In this document: one piece after another, positions 1-8,082 of the stretch
How positions within the stretch are numbered: position 1 is the first letter of the stretch
Layout: each line of letters begins with the position of its first letter
DNA from: Fimenecus sp052298855
GTDB lineage: Bacteria > Bacillota > Clostridia > Oscillospirales > Acutalibacteraceae
Assembly: GCA_052298855.1 (NCBI GenBank)
Contig: DAVZXP010000005.1
Span: 124,001 to 188,000 of the forward strand
DNA length: 64,000 nucleotides
Direction of reading: 5' to 3'
Translations under genes and position numbers: made by a program
The notes under the pieces: generated by a model
What the model was told of the DNA's origin: nothing
Databases searched by the model: none
What the model saw: only the letters and a program-made list of their open reading frames with translations

Positions 1-2
1 AT

Positions 3-1367
3 AGACGTCACGAAGAATTGCCTTTAACTAAAAAATACAGCCCACAAGATCATCCTAAGTATGATACATACGATGCGATCCATGTAAAATCAATAACCGA
101 GATTCCTTATGACTATGCAGGTGTTATGGGAGTTCCAATAACTATTGTAAATAAGTATAACAGCGAACAGTTCGAGATTGTAGGTGAAGCAAATCACGGA
201 TCTGATAATGAGTTCGATTTATTTAAACCTACCATCAACGGAAAAGAAGTATTCAAGAGAATCTTAATTCGCAACAAGAGGTTAATTAAAATGCCAACTA
301 AAGAGTTTAGAATATTAGACCTATTCAGTGGTGCGGGTGGAATGTCTTATGGAATGGAAAAGAATGCACACTTTAAAACAGAAGTAGCACTGGATTATAA
401 TCCGCAGGCACTCGAAACATTCAAATATAATATGCCTAATGCAGAGGTTGTTACGGGCGATATCACAGATGACAGGGTTAAAAAGCAGCTCATTGAACTG
501 AGCAAAAAGCGAAAGGTCAATATGATAATTGGCGGTCCCCCGTGTCAAGGATTCTCGCTAAAAGGCAAAAAGCTTGGATTAGATGATCCGAGGAACTTTC
601 TGTTCAATGAATATCTCAACATTGTAAGTATATTAAATCCTGAGGTGTTCGTAATCGAAAATGTTAAGGCACTCCTGTCCACTTCCGCTGGATGGTTCAA
701 AAATCAGATAATAGAGAAAGTTAGACGAATGGGATATCATGTGGAATACGGTGTGCTTACAGCTTCAGACTTTGGTGTTCCTCAGGCAAGACAAAGAGCG
801 ATTTTTATATGCTCTAAAAATAAACCCGTAACACTTCCGAAACCTACATGCCATGAAATGGTAACAGTTAGAGATGCTATCTATGATTTGGCATACTTGA
901 ATTCTGGCGAGGGCGAATTCGAGCAAGATTATGTTACAGAGCCTACAAGTGATTACCAAAAAGTAATGCGACAAGGTAGTAAGAAGCTGTATAACCACAA
1001 GGCATCTAACCATGCAGAAATAGCAATCAGAAAATTACAAATGATTCCGCCTGAATGCGGAAAAGAACATTTACCGCAAGAGTTGACAGGCAATCAACAG
1101 TTTAGCGGAACATGGGGAAGATTGAAATGGGATGCTGTTTCTCCCACGATAGACACAAGATTTGATGCATCCTCAAACGGTACGAATAATCATCCATTCT
1201 TGCATAGAGCTATCACGCCTCGCGAAGCAGCGAGAATACAATCGTTTGATGATAAGTTCGTATTTATCGGAGCAAAACTATATATTCGTCAACAAATCGG
1301 AAATGCAGTGCCTCCCCTTATGGCAAAGGCGATTGCAGATCAAATTTACGACATACTGAGTAAATAA
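3..1367 (+). CDS. EcoRI-family adenine MTase tail fused in frame to a C5 cytosine methyltransferase (5' partial)
   Basis: The frame is open to the left window edge, so the true start is not visible. Counting from the TTG at 18, residues 15-87 (PKYDTYDAI, GVMGVPITI, KYNSEQFEIVG, INGKEVFKRILIR) look like the end of an EcoRI-family N6-adenine methyltransferase. From Met92 (ATG 291) there is a complete DNA cytosine-5 methyltransferase: motif I DLFSGAGG at 101, PPCQGFS with catalytic Cys176, ENV at 214, a QxRxR motif and GNAVPP near the end. No stop lies between the two parts. An AAGAGG nine bases before ATG 291 means the C5 enzyme could also be made separately. The gene leads a putative restriction-modification operon. 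The C5 assignment is firm; one fused polypeptide against two coupled products is open. Confidence 0.9.
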   Translation, partial: RRHEELPLTKKYSPQDHPKYDTYDAIHVKSITEIPYDYAGVMGVPITIVNKYNSEQFEIVGEANHGSDNEFDLFKPTINGKEVFKRILIRNKRLIKMPTKEFRILDLFSGAGGMSYGMEKNAHFKTEVALDYNPQALETFKYNMPNAEVVTGDITDDRVKKQLIELSKKRKVNMIIGGPPCQGFSLKGKKLGLDDPRNFLFNEYLNIVSILNPEVFVIENVKALLSTSAGWFKNQIIEKVRRMGYHVEYGVLTASDFGVPQARQRAIFICSKNKPVTLPKPTCHEMVTVRDAIYDLAYLNSGEGEFEQDYVTEPTSDYQKVMRQGSKKLYNHKASNHAEIAIRKLQMIPPECGKEHLPQELTGNQQFSGTWGRLKWDAVSPTIDTRFDASSNGTNNHPFLHRAITPREAARIQSFDDKFVFIGAKLYIRQQIGNAVPPLMAKAIADQIYDILSK

Positions 1368-1393
1368 TTAACGGGAAGGATATAGGTGCAAAT

Positions 1394-2287
1394 ATGAATA
1401 ACGAAATGGCATATTTGTTAGGAATGATAACAGGAAACGGTGCAGTTCAAAGAGGCCCTTCTGAAACCACCATTGTTATTGAGATTCCTCATAAAAAGTT
1501 AGAAACAGAGTTTAATAGAGATGTTGCTCTTTATGTAAAAGCAAGTATCACCGATATGAGGCAAGTGTTAGAGCCTGTATTAGGAACAAGCTTGGTGTTT
1601 AATCAAAATCCCAATGTTTCTTTTTTGTCGTTCAGAAAGAGAAACGAAGATTACTTGATGAGAGAAATTATACGCTATATCGGCGGAGCTACGTCGGCGG
1701 ATAATGTGAGAATCTCACCCGAAGTCTTTTCGTTTACGCTTGATGAAAGAAAACAATTTATTCGTGGTTTTGCGGATGTAACTGGATACATTAGAAGAAG
1801 CAACTATTTCTTTGATAAAGAAGCTCACCGTGTTTATTTTGAAATTCCACACAACTGGGGCTTGGTTGTCGATTTTTGTAACATGCTGAAAAGTGTGGAT
1901 ATTCCCGTGCAAAACATCGACTGGGCACATCCTAACATGAGAGATGGTAAGCTTGTAAAATACAATCAGGGAAACCATGATTTTTGGAAGAAAGAACATC
2001 AGGTTAAGGTTTGGGCAGTCGAATATGAGCCTATTGGTTTTGCAGTTATACATAAGCAGGAGGCTTTGTCTGCTTTTGCTAATGAACATAGAGTTTGGTT
2101 GCAAGAACAAGGAAAGAATCCCGAAGATGTAACGCATAGATATTATTGGGATTCAAATGGCAAGGTCAAGGCTAAACCTCGTCATCCTGGAGAAATGGAT
2201 ACATTCTTGCCTGCTGAAATCAGAGGCATACACTTTGATTCTTGGAAAGATATTGCTAAAAAACTTGGATATAGCGAGGAGTCGTAA
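1394..2287 (+). CDS. LAGLIDADG-like protein without catalytic acids, in R-M operon
   Basis: This 297-residue protein starts 26 bp after the methyltransferase behind an AGGTG ribosome site. Two stretches resemble LAGLIDADG helices: YLLGMITGNG (7-16) and FIRGFADVTG (122-131), each opening a block of about 110 residues as in single-chain homing endonucleases. At the position that normally carries the metal-binding Asp, the first has Asn (GNG) and the second Thr. Cleavage by this fold alone is therefore doubtful and DNA binding is more likely. Its stop overlaps the ATG of the next gene (TAATG), and that gene has a PD-(D/E)XK signature. I infer a target-recognition subunit. It could instead be a homing-endonuclease-derived regulator. 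Family membership rests on motif reading only. Confidence 0.6.
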   Translation: MNNEMAYLLGMITGNGAVQRGPSETTIVIEIPHKKLETEFNRDVALYVKASITDMRQVLEPVLGTSLVFNQNPNVSFLSFRKRNEDYLMREIIRYIGGATSADNVRISPEVFSFTLDERKQFIRGFADVTGYIRRSNYFFDKEAHRVYFEIPHNWGLVVDFCNMLKSVDIPVQNIDWAHPNMRDGKLVKYNQGNHDFWKKEHQVKVWAVEYEPIGFAVIHKQEALSAFANEHRVWLQEQGKNPEDVTHRYYWDSNGKVKAKPRHPGEMDTFLPAEIRGIHFDSWKDIAKKLGYSEES

Positions 2288-2763
2288 TGTTAGAGGAAAA
2301 ATTATATGAACCTATGAGAGCTTGGCTCGAACAGTATCTTCGCGATAAATATAAAAATGCGGAGATTATAACTGTTGATTCACATAGTGAGAGATTAGAT
2401 AGAGTACTAGCTAAGTATGATGTGGTAAACGAGATGGCCAATGATGTTGATATTCAGATCGATGTGCTTGGCATTGTAAAACAACGAAATGCAGTTAAAC
2501 TGTTTTTTATAGAAGCCAAAAAGACAAGGTTAACATTGCGAGATTTGGGACAATTATGGGCTTATTGCAAATTAGTGGATCCCGAAGAAGCATTTTTGTT
2601 AACTTCATCTGATTTGGGAAGCTTGAATAAGCTGCTAAATAGCTTTGGTAGAGAAGATCTCCTTGATTTTGGCGAAGGGAAGAAAATCAAAAAGATGCGA
2701 GTGGGCAAATGGGATGTTGTGAAAAACAGCCCCGCCTATCACTCGCTTATCCCAAAGATATAA
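2287..2763 (+). CDS. Small PD-(D/E)XK nuclease, candidate restriction subunit
   Basis: This 158-residue protein overlaps the upstream stop by one base (TAATG), which implies translational coupling. It has the core of a PD-(D/E)XK nuclease: Asp59 in QIDVLG, then Glu76-Ala-Lys78 in FFIEAKK on the next strand, then a helix with Gln89 (RDLGQLWAY). Similar cores occur in restriction-enzyme-like and type I R N-terminal nucleases. No separate DNA-recognition domain fits in this length, consistent with specificity coming from the LAGLIDADG-like neighbour. The nuclease fold is moderately secure from the spacing of acidic residues. Its role as the cleavage subunit is inference. Confidence 0.65.
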   Translation: MLEEKLYEPMRAWLEQYLRDKYKNAEIITVDSHSERLDRVLAKYDVVNEMANDVDIQIDVLGIVKQRNAVKLFFIEAKKTRLTLRDLGQLWAYCKLVDPEEAFLLTSSDLGSLNKLLNSFGREDLLDFGEGKKIKKMRVGKWDVVKNSPAYHSLIPKI

Positions 2764-2787
2764 TTGTTAATAAAAAGGAGAAAAACT

Positions 2788-3318
2788 ATGGACAATAACT
2801 ATTGGAAAAACGCATATCAGAACACATGGGATGAATCATCTAAAAGAGAAAATTTTATGGTTGACTGGATTAAAGACAACGCTGAGCTTACAGCAGAAAT
2901 CATTGGGCTTGGTGCTGGTACAAGTGATTTTATAGATGGCAGTGCAAGTGAAAATGGGTATGAAAAAGGAGATGCGGATCTACATATCATTAATACAAAC
3001 ATATACATTGAAGTCACAGGCCCTTTAACAAAAAGTGTATCTGTAAATAGTGCTTTGTGGTTTAGACCCGACAAATTTGAAAATGCCATAAGAAACATGA
3101 CAAACGGACATGACACATTCTTTGCTCATCACTGCCCATCAGGAGATTTGTGGCGAATAATACATATTGATGATAAACTTGCTCAAAGATATCAAAGACA
3201 TGAATTTCGTATAGTCACACCTTGGATCAGAGGCCGTCAGGAAAGATATGTTGAAATACCAAGCAATGATCTTTGCATTAAATCGTTGGAGTATTTAAAA
3301 GATTATTTGATAGGATAA
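2788..3318 (+). CDS. Putative PD-(D/E)XK-like protein with E-x-T active site, R-M operon
   Basis: The ATG at 2788 is chosen because GGAG lies seven bases upstream; a TTG at 2764 would add eight residues with no better site. The 176-residue product contains GAGTSDFI (43-50), then GDADLHI (61-67) and NIYIEVTGP (71-79). The order Gly-rich turn, Asp64, strand, Glu75-x-Thr77 is that of a restriction-endonuclease fold in which the usual Lys is replaced by Thr. Late HHCPSGD and HEFRI stretches may add to the active site. It follows the nuclease gene by 24 bp. I do not recognise a named family. It may be a second nuclease, a cognate subunit of the first, or a dead relative. Confidence 0.5.
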   Translation: MDNNYWKNAYQNTWDESSKRENFMVDWIKDNAELTAEIIGLGAGTSDFIDGSASENGYEKGDADLHIINTNIYIEVTGPLTKSVSVNSALWFRPDKFENAIRNMTNGHDTFFAHHCPSGDLWRIIHIDDKLAQRYQRHEFRIVTPWIRGRQERYVEIPSNDLCIKSLEYLKDYLIG

Positions 3319-3337
3319 ATATAAACGAGTGATTAAT

Positions 3338-3490
3338 ATGGCAATATTAGGCAAAATAGAAAGAATTGATGATTTAAGAACAATATGGCCTCATGAGGCA
3401 AGAGATTTTTTAAAATGTCTCGCACAGTAAGAAAACCTTTCTTTGTTGAGTGACAATATAGGTATGGTAATTGATATTTTAAGGAGAGAA
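3338..3490 (+). pseudogene. Remnant start of a DUF4268/PD-(D/E)XK-type protein with in-frame stop
   Basis: From ATG 3338 the frame reads MAILGKIERIDDLRTIWPHE and onward to CLAQ, then TAA at 3428. Read through that stop it continues ENLSLLSDNIG, as in the first 50 or so residues of DUF4268-type nuclease-like proteins, where a Glu codon (GAA) would stand in place of TAA. After about 50 codons the similarity ends and a different ORF begins at 3494. Point mutation plus truncation make it a dead fragment. The match is from memory of the family's N-terminus. Confidence 0.6.
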
Positions 3491-3493
3491 GCA

Positions 3494-3784
3494 ATGAAAA
3501 AGTTTTTAGCTCAGTTTGAAGAATTTTGTCAAACACCCGGAATAGAATCAGGAAAGGCCCGCTCGTATGCAAATGCAATAGCATATCTGTGTGACTATTT
3601 AAACATCTCAACAATAGATGCAAAAACTATTAGCAATATAAGAAGTATAGAAAATGATGTCAACGATAAGAATAGTGCATTATATAAAGACCTATTATTG
3701 TTTTTGTCAAATCGAGGACAAAAATCATATTTAACCAAAGGGTATATAAAAGCCGCACTAAAATACTTCTTTAAGTTTGTGTGA
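3494..3784 (+). pseudogene. Truncated N-terminal domain of a restriction-type protein
   Basis: This 96-residue ORF starts at ATG 3494 behind AAGGAG. The motifs KARSYANAIAYLCDYL and GQKSYLTKGYIKAALKYFF resemble an N-terminal helical domain seen ahead of the nuclease or ATPase part of HNH- and McrB-type restriction proteins. Here it stops after that domain and its TGA overlaps the GTG of the Nudix gene. It is most likely the stump of a deleted defence gene. A free-standing small protein cannot be excluded because the short frame itself is undamaged. Confidence 0.5.
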
Positions 3785-4182
3785 AATATATGGTCGAAGT
3801 AGTAGCTGCACTGATCTGGAACAAAGATGGATTCATGATCTGCCAACGACCTGCGCACAAAGCGAGAGGACTCTTATGGGAGTTTGTTGGCGGTAAAGTC
3901 GAGCCCGGTGAGACGAAAGAACAGGCGCTCATCCGTGAGTGTCAGGAAGAACTTGCAGTAACGCTGTCTGTTGGAGATGTTTTTATGGATGTAGTCCACG
4001 AATATCCTGACTTGACGGTACATCTGACACTGTTCAATGCTACTATTACCAATGGTGTTCTACAGAAGTTGGAGCACAACAGCATCAAATGGATTGCGCC
4101 ATGCGAAATCCCAAACTACAAATTCTGTCCGGCGGATGTAGAGATATTGAAAAAGATAACAGAGGTTTTTCGTGATGATTAA
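3781..4182 (+). CDS. Nudix hydrolase (MutT-like nucleoside triphosphate pyrophosphohydrolase)
   Basis: This 133-residue protein carries a full Nudix box: GGKVEPGETKEQALIREC followed by QEELAV fits Gx5Ex7REUxEExGU except at the final Gly. The N-terminus EVVAALIW and the ICQRP segment are typical of MutT-like enzymes that clean oxidised or non-canonical (deoxy)nucleoside triphosphates. The start may be GTG 3781, overlapping the previous TGA, or ATG 3790; neither has a strong ribosome site. Its end overlaps a peptide deformylase pseudogene, a pairing I recall from other Clostridia. It looks intact although flanked on both sides by broken genes. Confidence 0.85.
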   Translation: MKYMVEVVAALIWNKDGFMICQRPAHKARGLLWEFVGGKVEPGETKEQALIRECQEELAVTLSVGDVFMDVVHEYPDLTVHLTLFNATITNGVLQKLEHNSIKWIAPCEIPNYKFCPADVEILKKITEVFRDD

Positions 4183-4581
4183 GAATTTGGTGCATGATCC
4201 GATATTTCTTGCTGGAAAGTCGGAGACTGCGACAAAAGAAGATTTGCAGATCGCACAGGATCTGATTGATACGTTGATCACGCACAGAGACAGCTGCGTT
4301 GGTATGGCGGCAAATATGATCGGTGTCAAGAAACGTATCATCGCTTTTCTTGATGAAAGTGGACGAACGCCTACATATACAGTGATGCTAAATCCGGAGG
4401 TTATTAAAAAAGACGGAGCTTATAACACTGAGGAGGGATGCCTTTCACAACTTTATGGTCATCGTAAATGCAAGTGCTATCAGACTATCAAAGTACAGTG
4501 GAAACGGCTGAATTTCAAACTCGTATCAAAACATTTATCGTCTGGTCCGCACAAATTATCCAGCACTAAATTAATCATTGA
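4175..4581 (+). pseudogene. Peptide deformylase pseudogene (frameshift, HExxH destroyed)
   Basis: The first ~110 residues are peptide deformylase-like: CVGMAANMIGV corresponds to motif 1 and EEGCLS to motif 2 with its metal-ligand Cys. After IKVQW (to about 4501) the frame slips: one A appears to be lost in the run at 4502-4504. The shifted frame then reads TAEFQTRIKTF and AQIIQH followed by TAA, ATT, AAT, CAT, TGA. That is the HEIDHC metal site with Glu changed to a stop, Asp to Asn and Cys to a stop. The remaining 137-residue ORF ends in unrelated residues and cannot bind metal. It overlaps the Nudix gene by 8 bp. Confidence 0.85.
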
Positions 4582-4625
4582 ATGAAATATTAATATAAGC
4601 GAATTTATACTAAAGGAAATTCTTT

Positions 4626-5615
4626 ATGATAGAGTATACAGAAAACGAAAAACAGTTAAATGGATATGATTTTATAGATTTGTTTTGTGGCATAGGTGGA
4701 TTTCATTTAGCCTTGTCATCTTTGGGTGCTAACTGCGTATTTGCATCAGATATTGATAAAGAAGCATGTAAGGTATATGAAACAAATTTTGGATTAAAGC
4801 CACATGGTGATATTACAAAAATAGCAGAAGAAAAAATACCCAAGCACGATATTCTTTGTGCTGGTTTCCCTTGCCAACCTTTTAGTATTTCGGGAAATCA
4901 GCAAGGATTTGATGATGAGCAAGGGAGAGGGAAGTTGTTTTTCGACATCGTAAGAATTGCCAAATATCACAAACCTAAAGTGTTGATATTAGAAAATGTG
5001 AAGAATTTCGAAAAACACGATGGTGGAAAAACTATTAAAAGGGTAGAAAAAGAACTTAATGATATAGGATATACATTTTTTTCTGAAGTACTATGTGCAT
5101 CAGATTTTGATGTGCCTCAACAGCGCAAAAGAATATATATAGTAGCATTTCGAAATGACTTGAATATTGATACATTTGAGTTCCCACAGGGGCTCAACAA
5201 ATTTAAAGTATTGAAGGATGTTTTGATAACTAAAGCAGAAAACAAAATCAAAGGTAATTACTATATCGATAGAGAATACACAATTAAAAGTAACCCAAAA
5301 CGAAAAGAGAATAAATTGATTAGAATTGGCGAGATAGGTCTGGGTCGCCAGGGAGAAAGAATTTATTCAATTAACGGTCAAGCCACAACGTTATCTTCAC
5401 AAGGTGGAGGCTTGGGCGGAAAAACAGGACTGTATTTGATTCGAAAAAAAGTGCGCAAGCTATTTCCACGTGAATGTGCACGGGTAATGGGTTTTCCGGA
5501 TAGTTTTAAATTGTCACATAGTCAGGAACAAAACTATAAGCAATTTGGAAACAGTGTAGTTGTTGATGTTATTCAAGCTATAGTAAAAGAAGTTATTAAA
5601 AAAATCGAGGGATAA
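4626..5615 (+). CDS. DNA cytosine-5 methyltransferase (second system)
   Basis: This 329-residue enzyme has all main C5-MTase motifs: FIDLFCGIGGF (motif I, 16-26), FPCQPFS with catalytic Cys83, LENV (122-125), a QQRKR segment (motif VIII) and FGNSV near the C-terminus. Its variable region, about residues 185-270, is short, so target specificity cannot be read. It belongs to a different branch from the methyltransferase at 291 and probably has another target. The gene starts behind a weak AAAGGAA and ends 3 bp before the GHKL-TIR gene, so the two are almost certainly co-translated. It should protect host DNA or mark self for that partner. Confidence 0.95.
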   Translation: MIEYTENEKQLNGYDFIDLFCGIGGFHLALSSLGANCVFASDIDKEACKVYETNFGLKPHGDITKIAEEKIPKHDILCAGFPCQPFSISGNQQGFDDEQGRGKLFFDIVRIAKYHKPKVLILENVKNFEKHDGGKTIKRVEKELNDIGYTFFSEVLCASDFDVPQQRKRIYIVAFRNDLNIDTFEFPQGLNKFKVLKDVLITKAENKIKGNYYIDREYTIKSNPKRKENKLIRIGEIGLGRQGERIYSINGQATTLSSQGGGLGGKTGLYLIRKKVRKLFPRECARVMGFPDSFKLSHSQEQNYKQFGNSVVVDVIQAIVKEVIKKIEG

Positions 5616-5618
5616 ATT

Positions 5619-7745
5619 ATGGGAAGTAAAGCTTCGTTTAAATTAGCATATTCAGCGTTGAAAATGTTTGGAAAGCAACTTTATTCCAATGTCGGTGCCG
5701 CTATATCTGAGTTGGTTGCTAACGGGTTTGATGCCGGTGCTGATGATGTCTATGTTGTAATAGATGCAAGAAACAAATCTGCTGCTACGGTAGAAATTTT
5801 AGACAATGGGTCAGGAATGTCTCCAGAACATATTGAAGAGAATTATGTAAAAATTGGATATAACAAAAGAGAACATGAAAAAAATGCTGACACTGCTATG
5901 GGTCGAAAAGGAATAGGAAAATTGGCAGCTCTTTATATGTCAAATAAGTTTATATTAGTTTCTAAGACGAAAAAAGACAAATGTTCTTCATGGGAATTGG
6001 ATGTTACGAAAATCAAAAATGACGATGATGCGCCTGATTTGGTGCAAATAACGGATGTAAATTTACAGCAATCACAATGCTTTGATATTTGGAATTCTCA
6101 AAAAACAGGGACTTTTATATATCTTGAAAATGTGGATTTAAGAGGGTTCGGTCAAAGAGGATTAGAGTCGATTCGCAAGAGATTATCAAACTATTTCTTG
6201 TTGGACGAACTTCGAAAAAATATTTATATTATGGTAATCCTTGATGATGAGACTCCACGCGAATTCGTTAAAGTTGAGAAACAAATAGCCTTTAAGAATA
6301 TGGTATGTATTTATGCATCTGATACAAGTCGTTTTGAAGATCTTAAAAGTAATATATTTTCGATAGAGTATACCAACAAACTTAAACAAATTAAAGAATA
6401 CGAGGAAACAACTACAATAAAAGAACTCGAATCAGCTAAAGATAATTTTAATATTTCTGGTGAGATTACCGTTGACGGTATAACAAAAAAGTACGTTTTA
6501 TCGGGTTGGGTTGGAGTCCATTGCACAATTGATGAGGATAAAGCCAAAAAGAATGACGATGCATATTTTAAAAGTACTTTTTATAATCCTAATCAGTTAA
6601 GGTTATACGTAAGAAACAAATTGGCAGTTGCTAATATGAGAGAATATCTTGGTATTAAGCAGGCCTTCGCAAACTATATCGAAGGTGAGGTTTCATTTGA
6701 TATTCTTGATGACAATGATATGCCCGACATTGCAACGGCGGGACGGCAAGACTACGACACTGCGGATCCGCGCTTTTTAAAATTATGTGAATTACTAAAA
6801 GTTATAGGCGATAGCCTTGTGAGGAGTAGACAAGCCTTAGCGGATAAACTAAAAGATGAAAGAAATGCGAGTGATATGAAAATCTCTACCGCCGCAAAGA
6901 AAAACTTTGCGGTTGGTTTTGCTCAGGCAGTGCATAGATTACCTATCACACAAGCAGACAAAAGCGAATTAATTAACACAACAGTAAATCAGTTAGAGGG
7001 AGATGTAGAAGCCAAGGGACAATATACTGTGTTTATTTCTCATTCCAGTCAAGATAAATTTCTATCGGATTTCTTTTATCACTATTTGGTAAAAAGAGGC
7101 TTCAATGGTGATATGAAAGACTTGGATAATTGTGAAGTTTTTTATTCAAGTGCCGGAATGGATAAAGCTTCTATGGAGAGTTTGGCGAGCACAATTAGAG
7201 ATTTCTTAATTGCTAAAGATAACGATGTGCTTATGGTTACTTCCTCAGGGTATAAAGACAGTGAGTTTTGTATGTTTGAGGGTGGTGCAGTATGGGCAAC
7301 TAAAGCTGATAAACATAGATTGATTGCCATCGATTATGATACTATACCAAGTTTTTTGAAGAATGGTAGTCCAGAGATATGTTTTAGTGATACAGATAAA
7401 AACAGTTACCAGTTTAACGAGCAATTGTATGAAGATATATTAGCTGTGTTGACACGTATAATGATTCATCTTAATCAAAATAGGATTGTAAGAGGAGAAA
7501 AGGAAATATCTATTCCTGAGAGACCAAACTTTCCAGACAAAGTTGAGCTCAAAAAGACAGGAAAGACTATTAAAGATTATATGGATCCTCTGATATTAGA
7601 ATACTGGGATACCTATGTGTTGGATCAGGTTGATGATTACATAAATTACCGTGCAGGAAAAAAACTTTTGCAGAAAAAGCTTGAAGAAACAGAAAGGGAG
7701 TTTTGGGAAGAGTATAAATCCAAAAAGTTAGCTTTGGCTGAATAA
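5619..7745 (+). CDS. GHKL (Hsp90/MORC-like) ATPase fused to a TIR domain
   Basis: The N-terminus of this 708-residue protein is a GHKL ATPase: ELVANGFDAGA (Glu31, Asn35, Asp38) is the N box, DNGSGM (62-67) the G1 box and GRKGIGKLAAL (95-105) the G2 box. Residues ~190-460 are an unassigned transducer-like region. From 468 YTVFISHSSQDKFLSDFF starts a TIR domain. Its SGYKDSEFCMFEGGAVW block (543-559) places Glu554 where bacterial TIR NADases carry the catalytic Glu. A charged helical tail ends the protein. GHKL ATPases of the MORC type are known beside restriction-modification genes, and TIR domains act in abortive defence. Both together, 3 bp after a C5 methyltransferase, suggest that foreign or unmethylated DNA switches on NAD+ depletion. 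That is inference. Confidence 0.88.
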   Translation: MGSKASFKLAYSALKMFGKQLYSNVGAAISELVANGFDAGADDVYVVIDARNKSAATVEILDNGSGMSPEHIEENYVKIGYNKREHEKNADTAMGRKGIGKLAALYMSNKFILVSKTKKDKCSSWELDVTKIKNDDDAPDLVQITDVNLQQSQCFDIWNSQKTGTFIYLENVDLRGFGQRGLESIRKRLSNYFLLDELRKNIYIMVILDDETPREFVKVEKQIAFKNMVCIYASDTSRFEDLKSNIFSIEYTNKLKQIKEYEETTTIKELESAKDNFNISGEITVDGITKKYVLSGWVGVHCTIDEDKAKKNDDAYFKSTFYNPNQLRLYVRNKLAVANMREYLGIKQAFANYIEGEVSFDILDDNDMPDIATAGRQDYDTADPRFLKLCELLKVIGDSLVRSRQALADKLKDERNASDMKISTAAKKNFAVGFAQAVHRLPITQADKSELINTTVNQLEGDVEAKGQYTVFISHSSQDKFLSDFFYHYLVKRGFNGDMKDLDNCEVFYSSAGMDKASMESLASTIRDFLIAKDNDVLMVTSSGYKDSEFCMFEGGAVWATKADKHRLIAIDYDTIPSFLKNGSPEICFSDTDKNSYQFNEQLYEDILAVLTRIMIHLNQNRIVRGEKEISIPERPNFPDKVELKKTGKTIKDYMDPLILEYWDTYVLDQVDDYINYRAGKKLLQKKLEETEREFWEEYKSKKLALAE

Positions 7746-7818
7746 AGATTTTAGCAAAATTCTCTGGACTTTCGCAAACCTTTGTGGTACTGTTGTGTAC
7801 TGCAAAGGAGGTGCGGAT

Positions 7819-8082
7819 ATGGCACAGATGAGTTTAGAAGAATTGTACCGCGGAGAAGGTGCGGGAGAAAAGTACAGTATCTTGGGAAAAGTTATGAAAG
7901 ACTTCCTCCAAAATGGGCGTCCGTCGGAATACGACGAGCGTACTTGGCTTGAAATGCTGCTTGTCAAGCACGCGCTGATTGCGGCAGAGAAAATGAAAAG
8001 TGAGGGCGACACGGTGTCGGGTATGACCGATAGCGTGCCGCCCTCTTCCTATGTGAGGTGGAATGAGCATGACAACACTTGA
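7819..8082 (+). CDS. Small protein, DUF6809-like, element backbone
   Basis: This 87-residue protein starts at ATG 7819, eight bases after a strong AAGGAGG. Its N-terminus MSLEELYRGE parallels TTLEDLYYGN of the next gene, so the two are likely diverged copies. The rest is helical, with EMLLVKHALIAAEKMKSEGD in the middle. It overlaps the next ORF by 14 bp. Such small proteins are common in integrative elements of Clostridia. No function is known to me. Base composition here jumps to GC-richer than the defence island just upstream. Confidence 0.7.
   Translation: MAQMSLEELYRGEGAGEKYSILGKVMKDFLQNGRPSEYDERTWLEMLLVKHALIAAEKMKSEGDTVSGMTDSVPPSSYVRWNEHDNT

Noticed and set aside
1715..2137. 140-codon ORF opposite the LAGLIDADG-like gene
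   Set aside because: Antisense shadow; no ribosome site and no recognisable domain.
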